The notes under the pieces are model-generated. The model was not told the DNA's origin. It saw only the letters and a program-made list of their open reading frames with translations, and did not search any database. A DNA stretch of 64,000 nt from Ryuthela nishihirai (Eukaryota > Arthropoda > Arachnida > Araneae > Heptathelidae), in NCBI GenBank assembly GCA_038380435.1, contig JAWZYU010000030.1:62135817-62199816 (forward strand), given 5' to 3'. Each line of letters opens with the position of its first letter. The stretch's first letter is position 1. Positions 12,360 through 23,510 of this stretch are shown here, piece after piece. Both the position numbers and the translations under genes were made by a program.

Positions 12360-13345
12360 TGCACCCAACTGCATATACCAGCAACTCTTTGCCAGTTATC
12401 GTGCTGAGCATTCAGACTTTTTGTCCATCTTCACAGTTGGCTCTTAGTCCCTGCATATCATTGAGATCAGTCAGGTCTGCTGTGATACTATCATTTTGAC
12501 CAGATTCCACTGCAGAGTTGCACACTATCAATCTCGGACTTCACCCTCTTTTTTCCAAGATCTCCCAGTAGCTCCATCATCTGACAGCCACAGCCATCAT
12601 TCTCCTCTGTTGAGTGCCCAGTCATGTCGGCATCAGGGGCAATGACTTGGCAAATGCCTCTGACTCTCCACTGCTGGTTTCATACCTGGACTTTTGGCAG
12701 TGTTTCTACATCAAGCTCCTGGCACAGCAACAGAGGTCTTGGTCTGAATAGATTGGTAACAAACTTTTAAAGAGCCTTGGTAGTTGTGTTTATGCACGAA
12801 TTGCAAGGACGATGTTGTACTTTCTCGACTATGCTTAAGTCATTTGTTTTTCACACGTTCTTTTCTTCTATGGGTGGACAACAAACCTAAGTGCGAGTTT
12901 TGTGATACCATTTTATCCATAAAACATATTTTAATTGACTGTTTTGCTTTTAATCTTGAATGAATTTATTTTAACTTACATGACTTTTGTCCTGGCTTCT
13001 TACACTCGGACATTTTTTCATATGATGGCTGTTTAAATCCTGTTTTCAAATAATTTTTTGTTTTACTGCTTATTTTACTCATATTTAATGTTTTTACCTA
13101 TTTATATTTTGTCTCATTGATTTTTATTTTATGGGTCCTATACATCCGTTGTTGCTTTTGTATTTTATATGGATCTTTTAGGCCCTTTGTTATAGTGTTT
13201 TACACTTTTAGTTTGTCTTCTGCTTTTAACTTTGGTTGTAGATTTTCATGACTTTTACATTCTTTTTGTTTTACACCTTGTTTGGTGCAAAATAACCTCA
13301 GTTGCCCTTGCACCTTAAAACCCCAAACAGCGAACCAACCAATCA
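12360..13345 (+). pseudogene. Non-LTR LINE relic: RNase H and zinc-knuckle C terminus
   Basis: Broken + frames around 12400-12520 read SIFTVGS..SLHI and CCDTIIL, parallel to the better copy at 39.96 kb (FTDGLKY.., DTIIVDQILP), the start of an RNase H domain. Downstream, 12855-12985 gives TRSFLLWVDNKPKCEFCDT then SIKHILIDCFAFN. That is the CxxC..HxxxxC knuckle with preceding helix that ends many Jockey-type LINE polyproteins. A 3' tail with runs such as GTGCAAAATAACCTCAG near 13290 looks like LINE 3' UTR. The reverse transcriptase is absent, and stops are frequent. Confidence 0.75.
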
Positions 13346-13679
13346 AATGATACCCTGACACTTCTCCAGTCAGGGAACTCGTGCATATAACCTTACTAAG
13401 CATATGGCAGGACACTGCATAGCTAGCTAGTGCATTACCAGCAGATGATCCCAAATTTATGTATTTCTAAACATTAAAATTGCTTCATCCAGTAAAAGTG
13501 GTCGGATTTACCTGCAAGTGCAGGACAGTGATATATGCAAATGATTGTTTCTTTGATAAGCACATGGTATCTGTGGGAGATCACAGACAAATGCTGAATC
13601 TATAAAAGAAATCTTCAGGCACTAGTGTCTGCAATAATCCATAAAAGAATGTTGATAAACTGATATTGAAGACATGGTT

Positions 13680-14570
13680 TAAAAGATACCACATTGACCC
13701 TTTTATCAACTGTATCAGCTAGACGCATTTAAATGTGATCAGATTATAGGGCAGTGTGAAGCCAGATGGTCTATCTACCAAGGCTGGTTGGATATTGTTA
13801 ACACCAACAGTTTCTAGAAGGTAATCAGAGTTGTCACTCAGGGTCAGGCAATGTCAGATGCACAACAGCACATGTAGATCACCTAATTTGTCAGAAGGTG
13901 GTGACAGACTCATTTTGCAAACTTTTTCCCATTATGATCAGGTCCATTGCCAGATGCAAGACTGCAGGTCTCCTAGTTCCAACATTTATTGCATGAACTG
14001 GTCTTAACCATGCACTACCATGGGCTCCTTTGGACTGTTGTTAGGTAAAGCTACCTGGAATGAAGAATGGTAACACATTGTATTCATCGATTAGTCCCAG
14101 TTTTTCCTGGTGATGGTGATCATCTTATCCACATCTGGAGAAGATGGGGGCAGAGGATGGATCCAGTCATCTGTGAACACTTTAGCACTCATCCACAAGG
14201 TATTCTTGTTGGGAAGCCATCAGTTACAACAGCAGGTCACCTTTGTTATGTGCAATCAGTAATGTAAATATCTGGTGATATGCCATTGACCTCTTATAGC
14301 TTATCACATTAGCATTCCTGACAGGTATCCCTTATGCCATCATTTGGTGAGATAATGCTTGCTTTCATACTGTTGACATCTCCAGAGTGTGTCTATGAGG
14401 CACTCAGACTATTATGGGGTCAACCATGTCATCAGACCTGTCGCCCAGTATCATATTTAGGACATGATTGGACATTGCCTGCAACCCAACTCAACAGTCC
14501 CAAAATACAGCTGCATTATGGGACCATGTGCACATGGCATGATGGGACACCTTAAGATATTTACCCCTCT
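13680..14570 (+). pseudogene. Tc1-like transposase relic (second lineage)
   Basis: The pieces HLIHIWRRWGQRMDPVICEH at 14113-14172 (family pattern VWRRxGER), HPQGILV and, at about 14440-14520, SYLGHDWTLPATQLNSPKIQ (family pattern WPARSPDLSPIEH) occur in the right order. Frames change between them and stops intervene. Upstream helix-turn-helix sequence is only faintly visible. No terminal repeats were identified. Confidence 0.7.
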
Positions 14571-15300
14571 ATGCTGTGACATGTTGCTCATTGTATCATG
14601 AATCACGTTTTCATATTAAAGCATATGCATTTTATTGTATGCTGTCTGTTTAGTTCATTGCAATTATTTTGTAAATGAAAACCTATATCCATCTGATCAA
14701 CTCCAAGTCATGAGTTTCAGAATATTTCAGAGACCCTGGGAATTTAGTCACTCTTCAACAGGATAGAAAAAAAATAAAGTAAAAAGTGGCCTTAGATGAC
14801 CAGATCAGTAGGCCATGATGATGATCTGGTAATGTGTTTATGAATGGCTCTCTTGCACTTGGGTTCACTGCTTAAATCCCATTCAATGTAGAATGGCATT
14901 TTAAAGTCTGTTGGTGTTCCCTTCTCACTGAGAGCTGATTGGGAGTAATTAGGAGATGTCAATGCCATTGCATTAGGGACTTGAACAGAATTTAATCCCT
15001 TGGACCAAAAAATATATATTGTTTTGTATTATATATTTTAGTTGGCCTGTAAATTTAGGAAAAACAAACATGCCAAAGCTCATGAGCATGTAATGGAAAT
15101 GTTCTTCCTCTCCTCCAGCAGCAATGACCTCACCCAAGGGTAGTTGGGCAAAATGATATTGACTATTTTAGATCACGAGGTACCACACTATTCGCTTCAA
15201 TTTCTGAAACATGGTGAAAGAACACGCAGAGATATGCAAAGTATTGGCAAGTTTGTGTAAGTCAATAAAGTTCGATAATCCTGTTTTTTTTTACTAAAAA

Positions 15301-15610
15301 ATGTTGCTTTGTTGCAATGACAATCCTGGTCCCCGCCACCCATACTACTTACACAGGACATCTTACACAAGTGGCAGTAGTAGGTATCGGACAGCATATA
15401 GTCCTGACTTATCCTTTTATAACTGTCACATCATTGGGCCATTTAGGAAGGCACTAAATGGTCAAAAGTTCCACTCAAATGAAGATCTGAAGGACACAGT
15501 GGAAACCATCTGGATTAGAGAATAGTGTCAGTTGACTAATGAAATGTTGAACAAGTACTTAAACAGCTGTGGAGATTTCATTAAATCAAAGTTTCATGCA
15601 TGTTTTCATT
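15301..15610 (+). pseudogene. Mariner-family transposase, C-terminal fragment
   Basis: The frame contains YRTAYSPDLSFYNCHIIGPF, matching the mariner YSPDLSPCDYH..F signature around the third catalytic Asp. It continues KALNGQKFHSNEDLKDTVET and, after a stop, LNKYLNSCGDFIKSKF, as in C-terminal mariner/SETMAR-like sequences. In YSPDLSFYNCH the usual catalytic Asp of the family motif has become Asn. The N-terminal two thirds are missing. Confidence 0.8.
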
Positions 15611-15819
15611 GTTGAATTATTTATTGCATGTCTTTTATATTTCTATTACAAACATATCAAACAACTTTTGTTTTGTATTACAAGGAAAAGTGTCATACCC
15701 TTAATATTTATTACCTATCTTCCTATTGCTTTTGGCTTTGACATTTGTCAGTTTGTGGATTTGGCAAAACATTGTTCTGCCATATCTTTCAAATGTGATG
15801 GAGAAACTTAATGATTTAT

Positions 15820-16925
15820 GTGCCAAATGAAAGCTTGTGATACAGGGAGTGTCATAGGCTATTAAAAAATTGACCGCCCATGCTTTTTTCCCCCCTTAAA
15901 AAGGGGTGGCTCAGTCAGTAGCACTCCAGGCTCGTAATCTGCAGTTCCCAGGTTCGAGTCCCAGCTGGGTCAGCGTTGAGATTTATCTCCGCAAAATTCC
16001 CTGCCCTACCCATGTCAGTAGGGGACACCGATGGGCTTGAAAAGGCTGCCGTCTGTCGGATGGGACGTTAAGCTGTGACCCCATGTGTGGGAGAGCCATA
16101 CCCTGTGCACATTAAAGAACACGCTGGATGGCCTTGATGGGAGGCTACCATCTGTCTCCCAACAGCTGTTCCAGTGGGTTCCTTCCCCCTAACTTTCTCT
16201 GAGCCTTTGGGGTCCATGTGACCTGGCCATTTAGCCTATAATGTGCAAAAAAGTGCCGCTCAGAGATTATTATTCTTAAGTTATCTCTCCAGAATGTGAA
16301 AGCCAAAAGTTACAGGCTATACATTGAATGAAAACTTCTGATATGGGGAATGTCATAGGCTACGAAAAATTGACCCCCCCATGTTTTCTTCCCCCTTAAA
16401 GGGAAAATATGAAAATGATTGTTTCTATATATATATCTCCTGAACACGAGTGTGGAAAGTAATGAGCTATCTGTCGAATGAAAGCTTGTGATGTGGGGAG
16501 TGTCATAAGCTATAAAAAAAATTGACCCTCCCATATGCTTTCTTCCCCCTTAAAAAGGGGGAAATGCAAAACATTTGTTCCGCTATATCTCCAGAATGCA
16601 AATGCTGAAAGTAACAAGCTATATGTTGAATGAAAGCTTCTGATGCCGGGAATGTTGTAGGCTATGAAAAATTGACCTCCCCCTATGCTTCCTTCCCCCC
16701 TAAAAAAGGAGGACAATGTGAAAATGATTGTTCCTCTATATCTCCTGAACACGAGTGCAGAAAGTAACAAATGTGTCAAGTGAAAGCTTGTGAGGAAGGG
16801 GGTGTCATAGGCAATGAAAATTGACCACCCATGCTTTCTTCCCCCTAAAAAACTGGAAATCTGAAAGTCATTCTACTATATCATCGAAATGCGAGTGCCT
16901 GCAGTCATGAGTTCGGTGTCAAATG
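15820..16925 (+). repeat. Tandem satellite, ~150-bp monomer with HindIII site
   Basis: Monomers carry GAATGAAAGCTTGTGATG-like cores starting at about 15826, 16326, 16476, 16628 and 16778, a spacing of 150-152 bp except where a SINE expands the first interval. Each unit then has GTCATAGGCTA, AAAATTGACC, a run of C, CTTAAAAAGGGG and TATATCTCC(T/A)GAA. Units are roughly 80-90 percent alike by eye and the last is degenerate. The AAGCTT sites would give a HindIII ladder in a larger array. Confidence 0.9.
15898..16270 (+). repeat. SINE family B (tRNA-Met-derived) inside the satellite
   Basis: The head GGGGTGGCTCAGTCAGTAGC with B box GGTTCGAGTCC (15952-15962) matches the 32549 copy throughout, including GATGGGACGTTAAGC and the tail GTGCAAAAAAGTGCCGCTCA. 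It accounts for the extra length of the first satellite interval. About 25 bp of satellite next to it seems lost. Confidence 0.88.
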
Positions 16926-17185
16926 AAAGTTAAACAAAGTTAACAATCATAAACTATTGTGAATTTCGTCCCCACTATTCCCTCTGATAAAATGTGGGTG
17001 GCAGATTTTTGCATGGGTTGACTTTAACGAGTTGTATCTCTAAAGTCTGTGATGTGTCCAATGTCGTGGTCTACCTCAAACGTGACTTCAAAAGGGCGGT
17101 GCGTTTTCTCGGTGCTTATGAGTCGTATATCAAAGTTTTGAAAGGTGTTTTAGTGACAAAAAAGGTATTTTTTAAATTTTTTAAT

Positions 17186-17378
17186 TTATATCTTCCTATA
17201 GTGCCCTAAAAAGTAGAAAATAATCCTAAAACATATAGGACACCAATTTACCCACTTGACAAGATTGCCGGCACCCTGTCTTCCTTTGAAGCAAATACAA
17301 ACTCAGTGACTGATTGCACCATTGTTATGCTTTAGATTTATTTTCTATTTTTTAGGGCACTATAGGAAGTTAGATATT
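17186..17378. repeat. Inverted repeat (arms about 37 bp)
   Basis: CTTCCTATAGTGCCCTAAAA near 17195 is mirrored by TTTTAGGGCACTATAGGAAG near 17353, with flanking TAGAAAATAA/TTATTTTCTA also paired. The arms are separated by about 115 bp. They might be the ends of a small MITE or a foldback; no target duplication was found. Confidence 0.8.
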
Positions 17379-18519
17379 TAAAAAAAAAATTTATTTATAT
17401 TTTTGACTTTCAAGGAATAAAATTTTTGTGAAACAAAAATACAACAGATTGTGATTAGATGAAAGAAATGCAGTTTTACAGTTTTAAATTGTAATCAATA
17501 TTGTAATGAGTGCTGTGTTGGATTTAGATTTCCAGTGTTTTAGAGGTTCAAAGGGAGAAAATGCTATCTCTATCTTAACTATTTAAAAATGTAATTTATT
17601 AAATCACCGTTTTGGCACTTTTAAAAATGCTTTCCCCGTTTTTTATATTCTTAAAAATTTAAAGCTCTTTTATTTTTATTTAGAAGGGTGGTTTTAAACC
17701 TTCTGTTCAAGACATCCAAATGTGTATATTTAAATACTCCTTCACCTGTAGCTTATGTAATTAATACTTATAAAAATATTAAGTTTTAAAGTGTCTCTTG
17801 CTAGTTAACTTTAAAACTAGGCTTAACTGTTCTAGGATCCAGCCTGAAAAATTGGTTTATATCCAGAGACCAGGCTTTTTTTTCCCCATTATGCTTAGCC
17901 AAAAGTAAACAGCTTTCGAATTTTTTGCCCAAAAACTAGTGAAAAGGAATTATGGCGTGAATGTATGCTAAATTAATCAGCAAGCAAAAATTTTGGATTT
18001 TCTGAAAATAAAATATTTAACAAAAAAGACTAGTTTTATTTTAATAGGACTTTTTTTTAGTCATATAGCAAAAAAAAAAAAGCATCTGACAATGCAAATA
18101 AAAATTTATATTAGAAAAATTAATAGAAAAAAATGCAATGCCATATGAATAGAAAGGCTGTTCATTTATGAATAACAGAAAAAAATTTTGCTTGAAAGAA
18201 CAAAATGGCTTTGAGAAAAGTCCAGGCTTTTTTCCTGCTGTGCTGAATCAAATAAGTCAACTTTAGAATGTCTTTAACAAATAGCTAATAAACTGAAGTA
18301 GTTTAAGTTATATAATACTAAATTAAGCAGAATTTAATGAAAATTAAAAATTTTAACAAATTTACAAACATATTAACTTTAATGACTTCACAGTGATTTA
18401 GTGAAAAAAAAAGAGATTGAACTATGCAATTAAGGCTTAATTTTAGAAAACACGATGAATGAAAACAGTTAAATTATATATTAATAGAAAGGAAATTTCT
18501 TCCTGAATAATATTGTAGG

Positions 18520-19155
18520 GGGTCTTGTTTTCTTCCTTTGTGTGTGAGCTTTAACCTCTGGGTACTTTTCACTGCTTATGTTGTCAGAATGGCACTACTC
18601 AGTCACTTAAATAACTGGACTCTACTAATATGTATACCATATACATACTTTTATTTCACACTTCAAACAATACAGGGCACAATCATATTAAAGAACAGAC
18701 TGCCACCCGGCAAGTCACCAAATACAGCAGGATTCCCAATCCTACTAGCAAGCCTTCAAGTGTTCCCAACATTTATGCAACAACAGAAAATGGTTGATGT
18801 AAAAGAGGGCCATGTCTTCAAACCCTCTCAATACCAGAGTCCAAGGAGCAACTGCCTTTTACGAAATTCATTTCCTTGTTGGAAATGCTGCCAGTGTGGT
18901 CTTGTTGGAAATAGTAGCAGTGTGATCAGGCGATGTGTTTCAGGGGGTGTAAGTCTCACTTGACCCAATCAGGTATGCCCACATTCCAAGCTAGTGGGAA
19001 CCTTCCTATAACGCATCTCCAAGCATGGAAGTTTATTAAACACATACATTGGTTTTCACCTGGCCTGGAGCTGCTCTTGTTGCTAGGCAAAGCTCTTCAA
19101 AAAAAGGTGCTCCCTACCTTGCCCTTGTTGATTGAGTCCTTACAAATATATTTTT
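18520..19155 (+). other. Insertion block within E2 carrying a 141-codon frame, unrecognised
   Basis: Relative to E1, whose sequence runs straight from CCTGAATAATAT to the ATTTCTTTTAATGATTCCTT region, E2 has about 635 extra bases here. The block contains an open frame (18538-18963, + strand). It begins with a hydrophobic stretch LWVLFTAYVVRMALL and has a Cys-rich part CWKCCQCGL near its end. I recognise no family. The codons do not look clearly selected, so chance is as likely as a gene. No clear target duplication was found. Confidence 0.35.
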
Positions 19156-20077
19156 CTGAAATGTGATATTTCTTTTCATAATTCTTTCCAGTATGGTATA
19201 TTTTAAAACACAGGCCAGTGTTACACAAAGGGACTTGGATGGTTCACATTTGTGGGATTTTCTGTTCTGTTGATGAAATGGAGGAACACTTTCTTGGCTG
19301 TTTTTTTACTTTGGGTATTGCATTTTGGAAATCTTGGCAAAGTGGCAAAAAATTGGTACACCACGGCTGAAAAAAAAGGTCAATATCCTCAGAGTGGCAC
19401 AGCCAAGATATTAGATATTGAAGGGAGTAAACTATTCATTATGCACTCACAAACTATTAAATGTTGAAAAAAATAAAAATTTTCGTAAAGGGAGGGGTGG
19501 GGGTAAAACACTTGGCATAGCCATAGAGAAGGTGGTGGTGAGCAATTATAACACCCATGACAAAATCAGCCCTCCCAAGCATAGGAGGACTGATTTCCAT
19601 GCCAAAGCTTTTTGCTTCAGTATCCAAAATCTCGTTCATTATCAGGAAACGATTAAAAAAATCGGTTTTTTGAGTTTAAAAAGAAATAATGAAATTAACA
19701 TATAACCTAGTGTAATGTTGGAAAAATCTGCTGTGAAAAGTTGAAAGCTGGCCATCTAACCAGTGATATATCATAACTCCAAAAGATTATGCAAATAAAA
19801 TCAATAAGGCATTGTCATAACTACTGATGTGGCAAGCTTTAAAAGATTGATACATATAATCTATGGAAATAAAATCGAAATAGATCTATAGAAATAAAAA
19901 TGAAGGTTTAATTATAAAAGTGCAAATTAAAATACTAACTGAATTGAAAAGTTATCCACTATTAATGATGTTACATGCAGCACATTGTGCATGCATGCCA
20001 ATACTTGCTACTAATTACTGCCATATGTATTTTTCTGGGCTGTGATCTAGTTTACCAGCAGTTTTGCATAAACAGGT

Positions 20078-20149
20078 TCCTTGGTGGTCTAGTGATTAAG
20101 ATGCCCGGCATGCTTCTGGGAGACCTGGGTTCGAATCCCACTCAAGGCA
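20078..20149 (+). repeat. tRNA-like sequence with non-decoding anticodon loop
   Basis: TCCTTGGTGGTCTAGTGATT has a good A box, and GGTTCGAATCCC is a perfect B box. The anticodon stem CCCGG/CTGGG encloses the loop CATGCTT, in which position 33 is A and not the near-universal U. The acceptor pairs only in part. It is best read as a retroposed tRNA-like unit and not a functional tRNA gene. Confidence 0.75.
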
Positions 20150-20682
20150 ACCTTTTTTTCTTCAACTCAATTTTTCAAGTGTTTCTTGTCTACAGGACTT
20201 TTCCAGTGATAATTTAATACTGGATAGGTTATGTTTAGTTATGGTTTTGGTTTCAATAGCATAACACCAGATTAAATGATAAAAAATAATTCTAGATGTA
20301 TTGAAATAGTTTTAACCCTTACAGTGCCAAGAGCTGATTAAATAATTTTCAAAAATCACTACAAATGATCTTGCAATGCATTTTTAAGCTTACCTACATT
20401 TTTTTTCCTTTTAATTTTTATATTTTTTGTTCATAATTAATGCTCTTTCTCTTAATGAATGAAATAGTTCATATTACATACTAACTGTTTCATAATATGG
20501 CTTAGAAGTTGATTTGCATTTTTAGAGAAAAAAAAAGACCATAAAAAATAGAGGTAATTACTTCCAAACTTTGAATAATGAGTTCTAATATTTTTAAAAT
20601 CAGAGGATTTTAAAAATATTAGTTGTGATTTATTTCCAGGAGAATTTTAAAACTTTATGAAAAATGAGTTCAGATCAAACTC

Positions 20683-20852
20683 AATAAATATTTTTGTGGG
20701 AAAAAGTTTTGCCGATGTGCGGGATTTGAACCCACATCTCTCCAGAAACATGCCAGAGTATTCTAAGACTACTGAACTAATGCTGCCTGTCTTTTCTCCA
20801 CTAATGTGACTTATTACTCTTCCTTTGATTTTCACACCTGGACTTGGCACTA
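20683..20852 (-). repeat. tRNA-bearing repeat unit (Gly-like family), inverted partner of 21044-21225
   Basis: On the minus strand the unit reads leader (GTGCCAAGTCCAGGTGTGAA..., ..ATAAGTCACATTAG..), then a tRNA-like part (GCATTAGTTCAGTAG.., loop CATGTTT, B box GGTTCAAATCCC), then a T-rich exit and AATATTTATTGA. The whole 170 bp is repeated in opposite orientation at 21044-21225. Confidence 0.85.
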
Positions 20853-21043
20853 TATATGATCTGGAACAGCAACTATTTCTTTTTATGTTACACTGAGTAA
20901 GATGGAAATAAATAAGTCACTTCACACTATTGGCGTTATTAATTATTTAAACAATAAATAATATTCATGGAGTTACCTGTTGACTTTAACGTCAATGATC
21001 AATAAATATTTTTGTGGAAAAAATTTTTGCTGATGTGCACCAA

Positions 21044-21225
21044 GTCCAGGTGCCGAAATCATGGGAAGAGTGATAAGTCACATTTCTGTAGAAAAGACAG
21101 AGCCGGTGTTAGTTCAGTGGTCTTTGAATACTCTGGCATATTTCTGGAGAGAGATGGGTTCAAATCCTACACATCGGCGAAAGTTTTTTCCAAACAAAAT
21201 ATTTATTGATTTATTGACATTAAAG
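21044..21225 (+). repeat. tRNA-bearing repeat unit (Gly-like family)
   Basis: The unit carries CAAGTCCAGGTGCCGAAATC, GTGATAAGTCACATTTCTG and a tRNA-like part at 21102-21178 with B box GGTTCAAATCC. It ends in AAAGTTTTTTCC and ATATTTATTGATTTATTGAC. With the minus copy at 20683 it forms an imperfect foldback with a ~190-bp spacer. The anticodon loop is CATATTT here against CATGTTT in sister copies. Confidence 0.85.
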
Positions 21226-22119
21226 TCAACATGTAACTCTGAATATTATTTACTGTTCAGATCAAACTCGTGGGGTTGAATCAAGAGGTTGCTTCAAAGT
21301 AGAAAAATGGAAGCAAGCAAATCGGCTTTGCTGTATATCAGGTCTATAAAATGGAAATCAGATGGTTCAGAATGTATTATATTTGAAGCTCAAATTATGT
21401 ATTTTTATTAAGATGTTTGTAAGAAAATTTTCAAACTGCAATTTCCGTCTTTTAAAAATAAAAATTTTATATGATATATTAAAAATGGATATAGCTGTCT
21501 TTAGCCATATTTCAGAATCTGTCAATTTATATAATCAACATGGACCCTGGAAGGGTTAAGTATCATTCATTCAGAAGGAAATCTTCTTATTTGCTATGCA
21601 GCATGACATATATGTATATGTTAGTTACTTGCAGGATAAAGTTCTAGCATTCAGTTTGTTTTCTGTTGAAAAACATTAAAAAAGTATCATGTCTGCAATT
21701 GTATGTATTGTGAGAAACCTGATATACAGTAAAGCTTTTGACCTTTTCCACATGTATGTCGAGCTAGGCCCAAACATTTCAATACCTGTCAATGTCTAAC
21801 TAGAATCAAAATTTTTTTGGCAAATGAAAGTGGGAATTCACTGTTAAGTTGTTTAAGTTGTAGCTGAGAGACAATTTTAATAAGTAAAAGTAATTGGATT
21901 TTTTTAAAGGTATTGTTGAGTTCCAAAAGTAATGTTTGAGTTCATAATTCCATTGTCTAAAGCATTCTGTATGTCGACAAATGAGACTGGAAAAGATTTT
22001 AATTCATCTAGAATAGAATTGATATTTAAAATAGTAGTGATATTTAAAAGAATTATGCATCATTCTGGTTTTGATTCCTTGTTGTGTAAAAGTATGACCT
22101 CCCCTCCCTCAGTCAAGCA

Positions 22120-22820
22120 CCAAGAATCAGAAACATCAAGTTTCCTGTTATCTTGCTTACAAAGATTCTGCATTTCATTGCCATAACTAACTTTAGAAAG
22201 GACCAAACTATTATACAGATTTATTTTAGTCTTTAAGTGAATGTGCCTATTTTCCAAACTCTTCGTTAAAATCCTTAAAAATCCCAGCAGCAGTCACTAT
22301 TCTTCTGTTTAGCTCATGCTGCACATTACCAGAATCTGTTACAGAGCTCCCAAGATAATTAAACTGAGACTCTTGCTCAAGGGTGCAACCATTCGAAACA
22401 TCTGCTGAAGCACAACTTGGGAGCTTGACTGATTTTCATCACTTTAATTTTCTCTAAGTTTTCATTGAGCCTTCTCTAATGCCCGCCTCTTCAACAGCTC
22501 TAATGAAAGAATTTATCTCATCAACATCATTTGCCAAAAGGGTCAAATCATCATCATAATCTGAACCAGAAAATTTTCAAATCTCGAACCATTAAGACCA
22601 TTTAAGAGCAAAACCTTCCCCTTGCAGTGAGTTCTGAATATCATAATCAATAACCAAATAGAAAAGGAGACAAAATTCACTCTTACCTAACTCCACTAGC
22701 AATGCTGAACTAATTGCTATAAACCTTACTAACTTTCACACATGATTAACTATTATTATGGAGAGCCATCATTATGCTAACTAACTTTTAAGTATTCTGT
22801 ATAATCTCACAATCAACTGC
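22120..22820 (-). pseudogene. LINE fragment (same family as 48010-51385)
   Basis: Minus-strand frames read HIHLKTKINLYNSLVLSKVS and KQDNRKLD, the thumb/connection part after the reverse transcriptase. Further upstream on the minus strand come remnants matching FNYLGS, the YADD-adjacent DLTLLANDVDEINSF region and VIDYDIQ. Everything is interrupted by stops and small deletions. Both the endonuclease and the 3' end are missing. Confidence 0.82.
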
Positions 22821-23043
22821 AAATTATGATGATGGAGTTGATGAATGATGTGCATAGTTGTGTGTAGGAGTTATTTGCAAGGTGTTTCTGACATAGTTTG
22901 CTGTAGTTTTATTCTTCCGAATATTAATTATATTATGAACTCAAATATTACTTTTGGAACTCAACATATATAATTTTCTGACATAGTTTGTTGTAGTTTC
23001 TTGTGAATATTTTTTTTTACCTAAATGAACATTTTTGTGCTAG

Positions 23044-23175
23044 CTTGAAGAAGAAATTGAAAAGCTTAGTGCAAATGGAGGTCTTCGAAATAGAGAACAG
23101 ACTTTAATGTTAGCAAGATTGATGGTTCGAGCAGAAGACATTCACACACGGCAGAGACTTCTTGATATAATTCAG
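23044..23175 (+). CDS. SETD2: SETD2-like histone H3K36 methyltransferase, internal exon (post-SET linker helix)
   Basis: The exon encodes 44 codons in phase 0/0, with acceptor ..TTGTGCTAG before 23044 and donor GTAAAT after 23175. The translation opens LEEEIEKLSANGGL and carries NREQTLMLARLMVR, which fits the conserved helix that follows the SET and post-SET domains of SETD2 and precedes the sequence around ..LELIQ in vertebrates. SETD2/Set2 enzymes trimethylate lysine 36 of histone H3 in the nucleus during RNA polymerase II elongation. The next exon (29516) continues the same frame. The catalytic SET domain must lie upstream of this window; I found no exon for it in 1-23043. The identification is by remembered family sequence, strengthened by four successive exons matching in order. 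Only this internal part of the gene is visible. Confidence 0.9.
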
Positions 23176-23381
23176 GTAAATTAGAAACTTTTTGACTATT
23201 CATGTTTTCCAATATCTGAGTATCTTTTCTAAACACATTGTTTATTAATTAGGGGATATTAAGCTTCATGGACTTGTTTTGCCTATGTATGAAGAAACTG
23301 CTGTGCTTAAGCACTGAGCATTGTGGCTTCTGCCATAATTACTCATTGTTTTGACACCAAATATACAAAGGCAAACACTCC

Positions 23382-23510
23382 TTAACCCTTTCTCAACCAT
23401 ACTGGTCCAAACTGCAGGTTGGAGGGAGTAAGGAGGAAAGAACAGCATTGATTGGATGAGTCCATTTAAAATCTTAGCCATTTTGGGCCAGTGTAATACT
23501 GAAAGGTTAA
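23382..23510. mobile_element. piggyBac-type MITE, 121 bp with TTAA duplication
   Basis: TTAA at 23382-23385 and 23507-23510 flanks CCCTTTCTCAACCATACTGG and the inverted end (reverse complement CCTTTCAGTATTACACTGGC). The interior AGTCCATTTAAAATCTTAGC matches the 6064 copy in the same orientation. It sits 200 bp into the intron after the 23044 exon. Confidence 0.87.

Larger units (their letters stand above)
17823..21559. mobile_element. Large non-autonomous TTAA element (piggyBac-like), copy E2
   Basis: The left end at TTAA 17823-17826 (then CTGTTCTAGGATCCAGCCTG) and the right end at TTAA 21556-21559 (reverse complement CCCTTCCAGGGTCCATGTTG) bracket 3.7 kb. The left part is collinear with copy E1 (47050-48000) through many landmarks. 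The right end matches the left end of copy E4 (56647 onward), including ATATCCATTTTTAATA. The middle holds a 0.63-kb block absent from E1 (about 18520-19155), a tRNA-like sequence at 20078 and two inverted tRNA-like units. No transposase was recognised. The outer boundaries rest on TTAA plus end similarity. Confidence 0.7.
1..23043 (+). other. Probable upstream SETD2 intron (or 5' flank), no exon recognised
   Basis: Because the exon at 23044 is internal and starts at a clean phase-0 acceptor, the sequence just before it is intronic. I searched the + strand frames for SET, AWS and post-SET motifs and saw none, so at least several kb and perhaps all 23 kb belong to one intron. Contents are mobile-element relics listed separately. 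The intervals 1-470, 7000-10700 and 10900-11700 show only AT-rich sequence, homopolymer runs and short unrecognised frames. Confidence 0.55.

Noticed and set aside
18538..18963. Protein-coding gene of 141 codons
   Set aside because: No family match, no splice or promoter context, and it lies in an insertion specific to one transposon copy. Kept only as an unrecognised block.
20711..20794. Functional minus-strand tRNA gene (Gly-like)
   Set aside because: The B box is good, but the anticodon loop has A at position 33, the arms contain insertions, and the same unit recurs as inverted repeats, so it is a repeat-borne tRNA-like sequence.
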